Shown here: one piece after another, positions 26,307-34,973 of the stretch
Layout: each line of letters begins with the position of its first letter
Position numbering within the stretch: the stretch's first letter is position 1
Assembly: GCA_029027265.1 (NCBI GenBank)
Contig: CP093061.1
Coordinates: 310,001-374,000 of the forward strand
DNA from: Sulfurospirillum_A sp029027265
GTDB taxonomy: Bacteria; Campylobacterota; Campylobacteria; Campylobacterales; Sulfurospirillaceae
Length of the DNA stretch: 64,000 bases
Direction: 5' to 3'
Notes under the pieces: model-generated
What the model saw: only the letters and a program-made list of their open reading frames with translations
Told to the model about the DNA's origin: nothing
The model's database searches: none
Position numbers and translations under genes: made by a program

Positions 26307-26801
26307 ATGGCAGATAAATTAAATCAGATACTGCAAAAGCAGCAACAGCAGATACATGCACCTAACCATGTTGATGATGACATTATTCAGTTGGTTGGTT
26401 TTGTTATAGGTGATGAAGAGTATGCTATACCTATTTTAAATATAGTTGAAATTATCAAACCTATAGAGTTCACTAGAGTTCCTAGTGTTCCTGAGTATGT
26501 TTTGGGAGTCTTTAATATAAGGGGAAGTGTTATTCCTCTTATAGATTTAAGAAGAAAGTTTAATCTTACTCCTATGAACAACACGGGGGATACTAGATAC
26601 ATAGTAATGAAAGGACAAGACAATACGGCAGGTTTTGTTATAGATAGACTTACTGAAGCTATTAGAATTAAAGCTAACAGAATTGACCCAGCACCTGACA
26701 GTGTTGGTGGTGATAAAGGTATGATATACGGAATCGGTAAACGAGAAGATAGTATGCTTACTATATTAAAAGTAGAGTCTCTTCTAAAAAGAGACTTTTA
26801 A
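26307..26801 (+). CDS. cheW: chemotaxis adaptor CheW
   Basis: The 164-residue CheW-domain protein (IQLVGFVIGDEEYAIPILNI, VPEYVLGVFNIRGSVIPLID) bridges receptors and CheA. A ~30-residue polar, Gln-rich N-terminal extension (LNQILQKQQQQIHAPNHVDD) precedes the domain. It starts 4 bases after the cheA stop and is the last gene before a terminator at 26807. Confidence 0.95.
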   Translation: MADKLNQILQKQQQQIHAPNHVDDDIIQLVGFVIGDEEYAIPILNIVEIIKPIEFTRVPSVPEYVLGVFNIRGSVIPLIDLRRKFNLTPMNNTGDTRYIVMKGQDNTAGFVIDRLTEAIRIKANRIDPAPDSVGGDKGMIYGIGKREDSMLTILKVESLLKRDF

Positions 26802-26806
26802 CTCTC

Positions 26807-26834
26807 AAAGGGCTAGTTAATGGTTAGCCCTTTT
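26807..26834 (+). terminator. terminator after cheW
   Basis: AAAGGGCTA and TAGCCCTTTT form a 9-bp stem with a 9-base loop, 5 bases after the cheW stop, ending in TTTT. A TACATGTA palindrome follows at 26840, one of only three outside genes. Confidence 0.8.
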
Positions 26835-26863
26835 CTCTCTACATGTAAACAATTAGGATATTA

Positions 26864-27484
26864 ATGAAACTTTGCGTATTTGATTTTGACTCAACACTTA
26901 TGGATGGTGAGACTATAGACTTTTTTGCTTTAAAATTAGGAGTAGAAGAGGAGGTCTCTAAGATAACAGAGCTTGCAATGCAAGGAGAGTTAGATTTTTT
27001 TGAGAGTCTTACAACTAGAGTAAAACTGTTAAAAGGACTTGATTCAAAAGTAGTTGATGAGGTGTGTAAAAATTTACCCTATATGAATGGCGCTAAAGAG
27101 GCGATAGAAGGTCTTAAGGCAAAAGGCTATAAGGTAGTGGTATTTAGTGGAGGGTTTAGAAATGCTACTGGCTATGCAAAAGATATTTTAGGTTATGATA
27201 TTGACTTTTCAAATGTTCTACATGTAAAGGATGGAAAGCTTACTGGAGAAGTTGGGGGTGACATGATGTTTGACTTCTCAAAAGGCGATATGATGCAAAG
27301 ACTCCAAAAGTTTTTAGGAGTTAGTAAGGCAGATACTATAGCAGTGGGCGATGGGGCAAATGACCGCTCTATGTTTGCCCATGCTGATTTGAGAGTGGCA
27401 TTTTGTGCGAAAGATATTCTAAAAAAAGAAGCAAATGCTATAATCGATGTTAAAGATATGAGAAAACTATTGGAGTTAATATAA
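26864..27484 (+). CDS. serB: phosphoserine phosphatase SerB
   Basis: The 206-residue HAD phosphatase carries out the last step of serine synthesis. Motif I is VFDFDSTLMDGETIDFF, motif II VVFSGGFRNATG, and motif III/IV KGDMMQ...VGDGANDRSMF. It lacks an N-terminal ACT-like extension, as is usual for this phylum. tal starts on its last stop base (TAATG), so the two are translationally coupled. Confidence 0.94.
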   Translation: MKLCVFDFDSTLMDGETIDFFALKLGVEEEVSKITELAMQGELDFFESLTTRVKLLKGLDSKVVDEVCKNLPYMNGAKEAIEGLKAKGYKVVVFSGGFRNATGYAKDILGYDIDFSNVLHVKDGKLTGEVGGDMMFDFSKGDMMQRLQKFLGVSKADTIAVGDGANDRSMFAHADLRVAFCAKDILKKEANAIIDVKDMRKLLELI

Positions 27485-28443
27485 TGTATGGAGTAGAAAA
27501 TTTTTCACTTTGGTGTGATTTTGTTGAAAGAGACTTTTTAAAAGGTGAATTTATAGAATTGTTAGATAAAAATGTTTTTAATGGAGCTACTAGTAATCCT
27601 TCTATTTTTAAATCTGCATTTTTAACATCGCCCGCTTATCAAGCTGATAGAAAAAAACTAAAAGATTTAAGTTCTAAAGCAGTATATGAAAAACTAGCAA
27701 TTGAAGATATCAAAAGAGCAGCACTTGCGATGCAAGATTTATATGAAAACAATAACGATGGTTTTATTTCTATTGAAGTAGACCCAACACTGTGTGATGA
27801 TGCAAATGGAACAATCGAAGAGGGGAAAAGACTCTTTCACGAAATTGGTAAAAAGAACGTTATGATAAAAGTACCAGCAACAAAAGCTGGATACATTGCT
27901 ATGGAAAAGTTAGTAAAAAATGGTATACATGTAAATGCAACTCTAGTTTTTTCTCCAGACCAAGCCAAGAATTGTATGGACGCTTTTAAAAGGGCAAACA
28001 ATGCAGATTCAAAATGTGTTGTAAGTGTTTTTGTGAGTAGATTTGATAGTAAGTTAGATAGCCAAATAGCAACTTTTGGTATTGAAACATCAAAAGTAGG
28101 TATATATAACGCGATAAAAATATATAATTTGATAGAGGCATATAACTTGCCAAATGTAAGAACATTGTTTGCAAGTACTGGTGTAAAAACTAAGGACCTA
28201 GAATTAGATTATTATATAAAAGAGCTATTATTTAAAAATGCTGTAAACACTGCACCACTAGGAACAATAAAAGCTTTTATGAATTCTAAGGCAGTTGAAA
28301 AAAAACCAACAAATAATTATATAGAATATTTTGAAGAACTTGAAAAACATGGAATTGATATGCAAAAAGCTTATGATGAGCTTTTAGATGAAGGATTAGC
28401 ATCATTTAAGGATGCTTTTGTACAAATACTAAAGGAGCTTTAA
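27484..28443 (+). CDS. tal: transaldolase
   Basis: This 319-residue Schiff-base transaldolase of the pentose phosphate pathway has FNGATSNPSIFKSAF, the region SIEVDPTLCDDANGTIEEGK, the catalytic lysine in NVMIKVPATKAGY and NATLVFSPDQAKN, plus FASTGVKTKD. It belongs to the bacterial long group (TalB/Tal type 2). TACATGTA at 27926 is read as IHV in HVNATLVFS, a conserved position. Confidence 0.92.
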   Translation: MYGVENFSLWCDFVERDFLKGEFIELLDKNVFNGATSNPSIFKSAFLTSPAYQADRKKLKDLSSKAVYEKLAIEDIKRAALAMQDLYENNNDGFISIEVDPTLCDDANGTIEEGKRLFHEIGKKNVMIKVPATKAGYIAMEKLVKNGIHVNATLVFSPDQAKNCMDAFKRANNADSKCVVSVFVSRFDSKLDSQIATFGIETSKVGIYNAIKIYNLIEAYNLPNVRTLFASTGVKTKDLELDYYIKELLFKNAVNTAPLGTIKAFMNSKAVEKKPTNNYIEYFEELEKHGIDMQKAYDELLDEGLASFKDAFVQILKEL

Positions 28444-28444
28444 T

Positions 28445-29623
28445 ATGGCAGTGAATATTGATGTAGAATCTTTAACCTTTGAGATGACAAAAAGGCTTAG
28501 ATTTTATTTAAGTAAGTTAGTAGAGCATGAGGGAAGTGATCTTCATATAAAAAGTGGAACAAACATAAGAGGACGTATTAATGGTGAAATAGTCTCTATG
28601 TCAAAAGAGATTCTTACGCATGAAGATGGTTTGACTTTAGCAAAAGAACTTTTAAGAGGAAGATTTAAAGAGTTAGTTGAGAAAAAAAATCTTGATTTTA
28701 CTTATAAACTCAATGACGAATATCGTTTTCGTGTGAACCTCTTTTTTCAAGTAGATGGTGTTTCAGGAGTTTTCCGTACAATTCCTACGACAATGCCTAC
28801 GGTTAAATCTTTGAAACTACCAGAAGTATTGAATAGTTTTTGTAATATATCTCGTGGACTTGTTTTGGTAACTGGACCTACGGGAAGTGGTAAAACAACA
28901 ACTTTAGCAGCAATGATAAATCAGATAAATTTAACTCAAAGAAAGCACATCATTACAATTGAAGACCCAGTAGAGTTTGTTTACAAAGATGCTTTGAGTA
29001 TAGTAAATCAAAGAGCTGTTGGACAAGATGCCATTAGTTTTAGTGATTCTTTAAGAGCAGCTCTTCGTGAAGACCCAGATGTAATTTTGGTAGGTGAAAT
29101 GAGAGACTTGGAGACAATAGAAACGGCGATGCATGCAGCTGAAACAGGACACTTAGTTCTTTCAACTCTGCATACCCTTGATGCAAAAGAAACCATAGGA
29201 CGTATTATTGGAATGTTTCCAGGAAATGAGCAAAATAGAATTAAAATGTCACTTTCTTCAGTTTTACAAGGTGTTGTTTCTCAAAGACTTATGCAAACAG
29301 TGGACGGTGGAAGAATTGCTGCGGTTGAAGTATTGGTTAAAAATTCTAGAATAGAGAATCTTATACTTGAAGGTCGTGATAGTGAGATACCAGGTGCACT
29401 AAAAGAGGGAAAAGACGTATACAAATCACAAACATTTGATCAATCAATTTTAGGTCTTTATGCAAGTGGAAAAATTTCAAAAACAGAAGCACTTAGTGGG
29501 GCGACAAGTAGAAATGACTTGCTTATGGCATTAGAGTTTTACGAAGCTGAGAAAAAAGTATCAAAAGGTGAAGAGAAGTCGTATATGGAAGAAGATGAAG
29601 ATATAATTAACTTAAAACAGTAA
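28445..29623 (+). CDS. pilT: type IV pilus retraction-type ATPase PilT-like
   Basis: This 392-residue secretion NTPase has an N-terminal PAS-like domain (SDLHIKSGTNIRGRINGEIV), Walker A GPTGSGKTTTLAAMI, the Asp box IITIEDPVEF, Walker B PDVILVGEMRD and the His box AAETGHLVLSTLHTLDA. The AIRNLI-like retraction motif appears as SRIENLILEGR. No pilus genes are nearby; in Campylobacter the gene is also isolated next to tal. It ends in an acidic tail of ~25 residues. Confidence 0.88.
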   Translation: MAVNIDVESLTFEMTKRLRFYLSKLVEHEGSDLHIKSGTNIRGRINGEIVSMSKEILTHEDGLTLAKELLRGRFKELVEKKNLDFTYKLNDEYRFRVNLFFQVDGVSGVFRTIPTTMPTVKSLKLPEVLNSFCNISRGLVLVTGPTGSGKTTTLAAMINQINLTQRKHIITIEDPVEFVYKDALSIVNQRAVGQDAISFSDSLRAALREDPDVILVGEMRDLETIETAMHAAETGHLVLSTLHTLDAKETIGRIIGMFPGNEQNRIKMSLSSVLQGVVSQRLMQTVDGGRIAAVEVLVKNSRIENLILEGRDSEIPGALKEGKDVYKSQTFDQSILGLYASGKISKTEALSGATSRNDLLMALEFYEAEKKVSKGEEKSYMEEDEDIINLKQ

Positions 29624-29642
29624 TATTTAAGCCATTTTTTAG

Positions 29643-29648
29643 TATAAT
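29643..29648 (+). promoter_or_regulatory. -10 box of rplY
   Basis: AGTATAATTTG lies 29 bases before the rplY ATG behind a T-run. Transcription would start close to the GTCCTT...AAGGAC hairpin at 29651-29672. Confidence 0.55.
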
Positions 29649-29650
29649 TT

Positions 29651-29672
29651 GTCCTTAAATTTTTAAAAGGAC
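29651..29672 (+). promoter_or_regulatory. hairpin over the rplY ribosome site
   Basis: GTCCTT (29651-29656) pairs with AAGGAC (29667-29672), which is the Shine-Dalgarno sequence of rplY; the loop is AAATTTTTAA. The short leader could control translation by folding. The stem has only 6 pairs, so the effect may be weak. Confidence 0.4.
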
Positions 29673-29676
29673 AGAA

Positions 29677-30213
29677 ATGTTAGAAGGTATTATTAGAGAG
29701 AGTATTGACAAACAAGCTACTAAAGCTTTGAGAAAAGATGGTTTTCTAATTGCTAATATCTATGGAAAAGGCGTTGAGAACATTAATGCTGCGTTTAAAT
29801 CAAACGAATTCATAAGAGCAATGAAAAACAAAACATCTTTAACTTTCCCAGTTAAAGTAGCAGGAAAAGAGCATAAAGTAGTTGTTCAAGATTATCAAAA
29901 ACATCCTGTAACAAGCATGCTTTTACATGTAGATTTACGTGTTGTTTTAGACGGAGTAGTTTCAAAGTATTTGATTCCAGTTAAAACAGAAGGAACTCCT
30001 ATTGGAGTTAAGAATAAAGGTATTTTAGTTAATTCTAAAAAGCGTCTTTTAGTTAAATGTGCTGGTGAAAATATACCAGATAGCTTCACTTTAGATGTTA
30101 CTAATTTAGATGTTGGTGCTTCTATTTTAATTCGTGATATAAACGTTCCTGCGAACGTGACAATCATGGAAGAAGATAGAGTTGCAGTAACTGGAGTTAT
30201 TAAAGCTAAGTAG
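29677..30213 (+). CDS. rplY: 50S ribosomal protein L25/CTC
   Basis: The 178-residue long (CTC/TL5) form binds 5S rRNA. Seen: RKDGFLIANIYGKGVENINA, VVQDYQKHPVTSMLLHVDLR (the conserved H-P...HVD region) and the C-terminal domain GTPIGVKNKGILVNSKKRLL. A two-domain length is normal for this phylum. TACATGTA at 29924 forms the LHV of the conserved HVD motif. pth follows after 2 bases. Confidence 0.94.
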   Translation: MLEGIIRESIDKQATKALRKDGFLIANIYGKGVENINAAFKSNEFIRAMKNKTSLTFPVKVAGKEHKVVVQDYQKHPVTSMLLHVDLRVVLDGVVSKYLIPVKTEGTPIGVKNKGILVNSKKRLLVKCAGENIPDSFTLDVTNLDVGASILIRDINVPANVTIMEEDRVAVTGVIKAK

Positions 30214-30215
30214 CA

Positions 30216-30770
30216 ATGACTCTCATTGTAGGACTCGGTAATCCAGATTCCAAATACAAAAGTAACCGACATAATGTTGGTTTTATGGTCATTGACAAAT
30301 TAGTTGATGACCATAGTTGTACTCACATAAATAAATCACCTTTTAGAGGTGAGCTTTATAAATCAAAAGATATACTTTTTTTAAAACCACATACATATAT
30401 GAATCTCTCAGGGGAGAGTGTAAGAGCTGTAAGTAATTACTATAAACCTGAAAAAATTATAATCATTCACGATGATTTAGATTTGCCTTTTGGAACGCTT
30501 CGTTACAAGAGCGGTGGAGGACATGGAGGACATAATGGACTTCGTTCTATTGATTCTCATATGGGCAAAGATTACTATCGCGTACGAATTGGCATTGGTA
30601 AACCAGACAACAAAGTAGATGTAGCCAATTTTGTTTTATCTGATTTCCCAAAATTACAAAATGAAACTCTTGAAGAAATCTTAGATACAGCTCTTAAAGC
30701 AACTAAAGGACTTATAAATGAAGAGTTAAGTACAATCTCTTCAAAGTACACATTGAAAGCTGAAAAATGA
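30216..30770 (+). CDS. pth: peptidyl-tRNA hydrolase
   Basis: The 184-residue hydrolase recycles peptidyl-tRNA. Diagnostic stretches are VGLGNPDSKYKSNRHNVGFM with the catalytic histidine, FLKPHTYMNLSGESVRAVSN, IIHDDLDLPFGTLRYKSGGG and GHNGLRSIDSHMGKDYYRVR. The length is normal. The lptG-like gene overlaps its stop (ATGA). rplY-pth-lptG is a conserved order in this phylum (recalled). Confidence 0.95.
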   Translation: MTLIVGLGNPDSKYKSNRHNVGFMVIDKLVDDHSCTHINKSPFRGELYKSKDILFLKPHTYMNLSGESVRAVSNYYKPEKIIIIHDDLDLPFGTLRYKSGGGHGGHNGLRSIDSHMGKDYYRVRIGIGKPDNKVDVANFVLSDFPKLQNETLEEILDTALKATKGLINEELSTISSKYTLKAEK

Positions 30771-31828
30771 AACTGTATCAAAAGTATATAATATTTAATT
30801 ATCTAAAAAACTTTTTTATTATATTTTTATCGTTAGAGTTTTTTTATGTAGGTATTGATGTTTTATCAAACTATAAAAATTTTCCCGACTCTGCAAACTT
30901 ACAACTGCTTTATGTTGTTTTTAAAACACTTGATGCTGTAAATTATTCTGTTCCTCTTTCTATTGTTTTTGCAATGATTGTAACAAAGTTTGGAATGATA
31001 AAATCAAATGAACTAGTTACCTTGTATACAATAGGAATTACTAAAAGGTCTGTTGTTAAACCACTGTTTTTCTCAGCTTTAACTATCTCTTTTATCTATA
31101 TAAGTCTTAATTTCACCTCTTTTTCTTATGCGTATGAGTACAGTAGAAACTTACTAAAATACAGTACAATTGCTACAAATTCGACTGGGTTATTTTTAAA
31201 AAATAATAACGAATATATCTATTTTAAAAAATTAGATCCCATAAAAAAACAAGCTACAGGGATTAAAATTTTCAGTATTAAAGATAACAATTTAGAACAA
31301 ATTATATCTGCAAAAACAGGTTATTTTTATGAAGATAGTTGGGTTTTAAAAGATGTAACTATAAAAACAAAACCCAAAGTAAAGTCAATCAGTGACAAAG
31401 GTATAACCCTAGTAAAACAAGAAAGATATGTAACACTAAAAGACTTTAGACCGAAGATTATAGAGAATATTCATAAAGGTGAATATAATATGTCTATCAT
31501 TGATACTATTGATGCTCTTAGTTTTTTTGCTTCACAAAATATTAATCTTGATCGTGTAAAAACACTGCTTTATTCCCATTTACTTTTTCCTCTATTTGCA
31601 CCTCTTTTGGTAATAATTCTGTTTTATAGATTACCAATTAGTAGTAGATTTTTTAATGTGGCATTTTTAAGCTTTGTTTTTATATTTATTACGCTTTCTA
31701 CTTGGGGACTTCTGTTCATTCTTACTAAACTATCATCAACTTCTGTAATTTTTCCAGAACTTGGGGTGATTTTACCCATATCTTTATTGGCACTTTATGC
31801 ATTAAAGCAGTATTACAAAGAAAATTAG
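30767..31828 (+). CDS. LptF/LptG-family permease (LPS export)
   Basis: The 353-residue YjgP/YjgQ-family protein has membrane segments near residues 9-30, 55-75, 98-118 and then three at the C-terminus (275-350), with a periplasmic beta-jellyroll-like domain between (residues ~125-240). It would form, with LptB and a partner permease, the ABC exporter that lifts LPS from the inner membrane. Its position after pth matches the gene usually called lptG in Campylobacter, but F and G cannot be told apart here. Confidence 0.82.
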   Translation: MKLYQKYIIFNYLKNFFIIFLSLEFFYVGIDVLSNYKNFPDSANLQLLYVVFKTLDAVNYSVPLSIVFAMIVTKFGMIKSNELVTLYTIGITKRSVVKPLFFSALTISFIYISLNFTSFSYAYEYSRNLLKYSTIATNSTGLFLKNNNEYIYFKKLDPIKKQATGIKIFSIKDNNLEQIISAKTGYFYEDSWVLKDVTIKTKPKVKSISDKGITLVKQERYVTLKDFRPKIIENIHKGEYNMSIIDTIDALSFFASQNINLDRVKTLLYSHLLFPLFAPLLVIILFYRLPISSRFFNVAFLSFVFIFITLSTWGLLFILTKLSSTSVIFPELGVILPISLLALYALKQYYKEN

Positions 31829-31865
31829 ATAAAATAAGTCTATTTAAGAAATAAGGCTCATAGTA

Positions 31866-33062
31866 ATGTACAAAGATTTAGCAAACAAGTATGGTACACC
31901 ACTTTATGTGTACGATTTTAATCACATAGAAAAACAATTTATAAAATTAAAAGAGGCTTTTAAAGCAAGAAAATCTTTAGTATGTTATGCAGTAAAAGCA
32001 AACTCAAATCTGTCAGTATTAAAACATTTAAAAGAGCTTGGTGCTGGGTGTGATTGTGTCTCAATTGGTGAAGTTAAACGTGCTTTACATGTAGGTGTTG
32101 CAAGATACAAAATAATTTTCTCAGGTGTTGGAAAAAGAGATGACGAGATAAGAGAAGCGCTAAAAGAAGATATTTTGATGATAAACCTAGAGAGTGAAGA
32201 AGAGATGAGCAGAGTTGAGTCTATTGCTAAAGAGCTAGGAATTAAAGCAAGAATAAGCATAAGAGTAAATCCAAACATAGATGCAAAAACTCACCCATAT
32301 ATTTCAACAGGATTACACGATAACAAGTTTGGCGTAGATGTTGACAGTGCAAAAAGAATGTACATAAAAGCAAAAAATTCTGAAAATTTAGTGCCAGTAG
32401 GAATACATTTTCATATAGGCAGCCAAATAACTGAACTTGAACCATTCCGTGAGGCGGTAAAAGTGGTTTCTGATTTAGTAAGAAATCTTCAATCGCTAAA
32501 AATTGATATAAAGTTTTTTGACGTTGGTGGTGGATTAGGAATAGACTATGAGGGTGAAGAGACAATAGACCTTTACGACTATTCACAAGCTATATTTGAA
32601 AATTTAACAGGACTTGATGTGACACTTACTTGTGAACCAGGTAGATTTTTAGTAGGGAATTGTGGAAGCTTTTTGACAAAAGTACTTTATGAAAAAAACA
32701 ATGGTAAAAAAAGATTTGTTATAGTAGATGGAGCTATGAATGACTTAGGGCGTCCAAGTCTTTACGGAGCGTATCACGATATAGAAGTTATAGGTAGTGA
32801 GGGTAATGAGAGCAAAGCTGACATAGTTGGACCAGTGTGTGAAAGTACAGACTTTTTTGCCAAAGATAGAGTTTTACCGCTTACTAAACATGATGATTTG
32901 TTAGTTATAAAGAGTGCAGGAGCATACTGTTTTACAATGAGCAGTAATTATAATACAAGAGCAAAAGTTGCAGAAGTAGCACTCATAGACGGCAAGGATA
33001 AGCTCATTCGTGAACGTGATAATTTTGAAGATATGATAAAAAACGAGGCTAAATGTATTTAA
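31866..33062 (+). CDS. lysA: diaminopimelate decarboxylase
   Basis: The 398-residue PLP fold III enzyme makes lysine from meso-diaminopimelate. Seen: YAVKANSNLSVLKHLKELGAG (PLP lysine), HFHIGSQI, the phosphate-binding FDVGGGLGIDYEGEE, CEPGRFLVGNCG and CESTDFFAKDR with the active-site cysteine, and GAYCFTMSSNYN. The end overlaps the HAD gene by 10 bases. TACATGTA at 32086 encodes LHV. Confidence 0.95.
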   Translation: MYKDLANKYGTPLYVYDFNHIEKQFIKLKEAFKARKSLVCYAVKANSNLSVLKHLKELGAGCDCVSIGEVKRALHVGVARYKIIFSGVGKRDDEIREALKEDILMINLESEEEMSRVESIAKELGIKARISIRVNPNIDAKTHPYISTGLHDNKFGVDVDSAKRMYIKAKNSENLVPVGIHFHIGSQITELEPFREAVKVVSDLVRNLQSLKIDIKFFDVGGGLGIDYEGEETIDLYDYSQAIFENLTGLDVTLTCEPGRFLVGNCGSFLTKVLYEKNNGKKRFVIVDGAMNDLGRPSLYGAYHDIEVIGSEGNESKADIVGPVCESTDFFAKDRVLPLTKHDDLLVIKSAGAYCFTMSSNYNTRAKVAEVALIDGKDKLIRERDNFEDMIKNEAKCI

Positions 33063-33793
33063 TTGACGTACAAGGTACGCTTATTGATGATAAAAATAAA
33101 AAACCTATAAATGGAGCTATTGAGTTTATAAACACTCTTAAAGAACCATTTGTAGTTGTTACAAATAATACAAAAAAACCTAGTTCAGAATTTTATAGTT
33201 TTTTAAAAGATTTAGGATTTAATATCCCAAAGTCTAGTTACCTTGACCCATTTATGGTTCTAAAAAACTCTCTACATGTAAAGAGAGTTTGCTGTTTTGG
33301 ACCAGAAGAATTTATAGAAGTTATAGAGTCTTTGGGTTATGAAAATACAACAAAAAATCCAGAAGCTATTTTGGTAACAAGTAGCAAAAATTTTGATTCT
33401 GAAGATTATGCAAGCATGATTGAAATGGTTTTGAGTGGTGCAAAACTCATAGGAATGCACGCAACTAGCACATATGCAAAAGATGGTCGTCGCTACGCGG
33501 GAGTAGGGTCTATTATGAAAATGGTTTCATATGCCACGGGCAGTAGTTATAAAGTGATAGGAAAACCAAGTAAGGCTTTTTATGAAGAGGCTTTAAGACT
33601 CTTACATGTAGATAATTTTGATGATATTGAAATGATAAGTGATGATGCAGTAGGTGACTTAGTAGGCATAAAAGAGCTTGGAGCAAAGACATCTTTGGTT
33701 TTAAGTGGAAAGTGTAAAAGTGAAGAAGAGGCTTTACATGTAAAGAGTTCAATTGATAAAATAATACCAAATATAGGATATTTAAATGGGTAA
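33053..33793 (+). CDS. HAD-IIA family hydrolase (NagD-like)
   Basis: The 246-residue HAD phosphatase starts MYLIDVQGTLIDDKNKKPIN (motif I D-x-Q-G-T: the second aspartate of the usual D-x-D is Gln here), VVTNNTKKPSSEFY (motif II), a C2a cap, GKPSKAFYEEAL and MISDDAVGDLVGIKELG (motif IV). The altered motif I is unusual and may reduce phosphatase activity or mark another chemistry. It lies between lysA and pheA, as I recall for Campylobacter. Three TACATGTA copies (33273, 33603, 33735) all encode LHV. Confidence 0.85.
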   Translation: MYLIDVQGTLIDDKNKKPINGAIEFINTLKEPFVVVTNNTKKPSSEFYSFLKDLGFNIPKSSYLDPFMVLKNSLHVKRVCCFGPEEFIEVIESLGYENTTKNPEAILVTSSKNFDSEDYASMIEMVLSGAKLIGMHATSTYAKDGRRYAGVGSIMKMVSYATGSSYKVIGKPSKAFYEEALRLLHVDNFDDIEMISDDAVGDLVGIKELGAKTSLVLSGKCKSEEEALHVKSSIDKIIPNIGYLNG

Positions 33794-34856
33794 TCTAGAC
33801 GTATATAGAAAACAGATAGATAATATTGATAATGAAATTTTAGATTTATTAAATAAGAGAATGAAATTTGTTGAAGCGATAGGAATTGCAAAGCAGACTA
33901 CGGGAGCATCTATTTACAGACCTGCGCGTGAAAAAGAGATACTTGACAGGTTAAAAGGTTTAAATGATGGAAGACTGAATGCAAAAGCCATTGACGCTAT
34001 ATTTTTAGAAGTTTTTGCAGTTAGTAGGAACTTAGAAATGCCTGAAAAAGTAGTTTTTTTAGGGCCTGAAGGAAGTTATACTCACCAAGTTGCAGAGAGT
34101 CGTTTTGGAGCTATGGGAAATTACATAGCTCTTAACTCCATTGAGGCTGTTTTTAGTGTTTTAGCAAATGGTGAAGCAAAATATGGTGTAGTTCCAATTG
34201 AAAACAATACAGAGGGAGCAGTGGGTATTACACTTGATTGTTTAGGTAAATTTGATTCACTCATAGTTTCAGAAATTTACATGGACATTCATCACTCATT
34301 TGCTACAGTTTGTGAAAATATCAAAGATATCAAAAAAATATATTCTCACCCACAAGGTTATAATCAGTGTAGAAAGTTTTTGGAAGAGCATATGCTTTTA
34401 GATGTTGAGTTTGTTCCAACTAAATCAACAGCAGCCTCCGCAAAACTTGCAGCAAATGAGTCTTTTAGTGCTTCTATTTGTTCGCATATAGCTGCAAAAC
34501 TATATAATATACCGATTCTTTTTGATAAAATAGAGGATAATTTAGCAAATAAAACTAGGTTTTTTATACTAAGTGATTTTAAAAATCCACCAAGTATTCA
34601 AAATAAAACTTCTATACTCGCAAAAACTCAAAATAGACCTGGTGGACTTGTTCACTTTTTGCAAAGTTTTGAAAATGAAAAAGTAAATATAACTAAAATA
34701 GAGTCCCGTCCATCAAAACAGAATGGATTTGAAGCAGTTTTTTATCTTGATTTTGAAGGACACATAGATGACGAAAATGTTAAAAAAGTGCTAAAAGTAA
34801 ATGAAGGTATTAACGAAATAAAATGGCTTGGTAGTTACGTAAAATCAGGAGAATAG
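33786..34856 (+). CDS. pheA: bifunctional chorismate mutase / prephenate dehydratase
   Basis: The 356-residue enzyme makes phenylpyruvate. Residues 1-85 are an AroQ chorismate mutase (LDVYRKQIDNIDNEILDLLN), 90-270 the dehydratase (FLGPEGSYTHQVAESRF, VPIENNTEGAVGITLDCL, and NKTRFFIL near its end), and the rest an ACT domain (RPGGLVHFLQSFENEKVNIT with IESRPSK) for phenylalanine feedback. It overlaps the HAD gene by 8 bases. hisC follows after a 117-base spacer carrying a structured element. Confidence 0.95.
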   Translation: MGNLDVYRKQIDNIDNEILDLLNKRMKFVEAIGIAKQTTGASIYRPAREKEILDRLKGLNDGRLNAKAIDAIFLEVFAVSRNLEMPEKVVFLGPEGSYTHQVAESRFGAMGNYIALNSIEAVFSVLANGEAKYGVVPIENNTEGAVGITLDCLGKFDSLIVSEIYMDIHHSFATVCENIKDIKKIYSHPQGYNQCRKFLEEHMLLDVEFVPTKSTAASAKLAANESFSASICSHIAAKLYNIPILFDKIEDNLANKTRFFILSDFKNPPSIQNKTSILAKTQNRPGGLVHFLQSFENEKVNITKIESRPSKQNGFEAVFYLDFEGHIDDENVKKVLKVNEGINEIKWLGSYVKSGE

Positions 34857-34877
34857 GAACTCTATGCCAAGCATTAG

Positions 34878-34925
34878 CTTTCTCAAAGAGAGTGATTGTT
34901 ACACAACCGTTTCACTTCACAAGAG
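34878..34925 (+). repeat. 48-bp intergenic hairpin repeat, copy A (pheA-hisC)
   Basis: CTTTCTCAAAGAGAGTGATTG begins an element about 83% identical to the one at 38866-38913. The core GATTGT-TAC-ACAACC can form a stem, and the flanks AGT/ACT pair outside it. It lies in the leader of hisC. A second small hairpin, TTTGGGC-TTC-GCTCAAA (34940-34956), stands directly before the hisC ribosome site. Confidence 0.65.
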
Positions 34926-34973
34926 TGAGAGGAATTTTATTTGGGCTTCGCTCAAAAAAAAGGAGAAATAAAA

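Noticed and set aside
34941..34973. TTG start of hisC at 34941
   Set aside because: It would translate through the leader hairpin and the AGGAGA ribosome site; ATG 34974 fits the family start.
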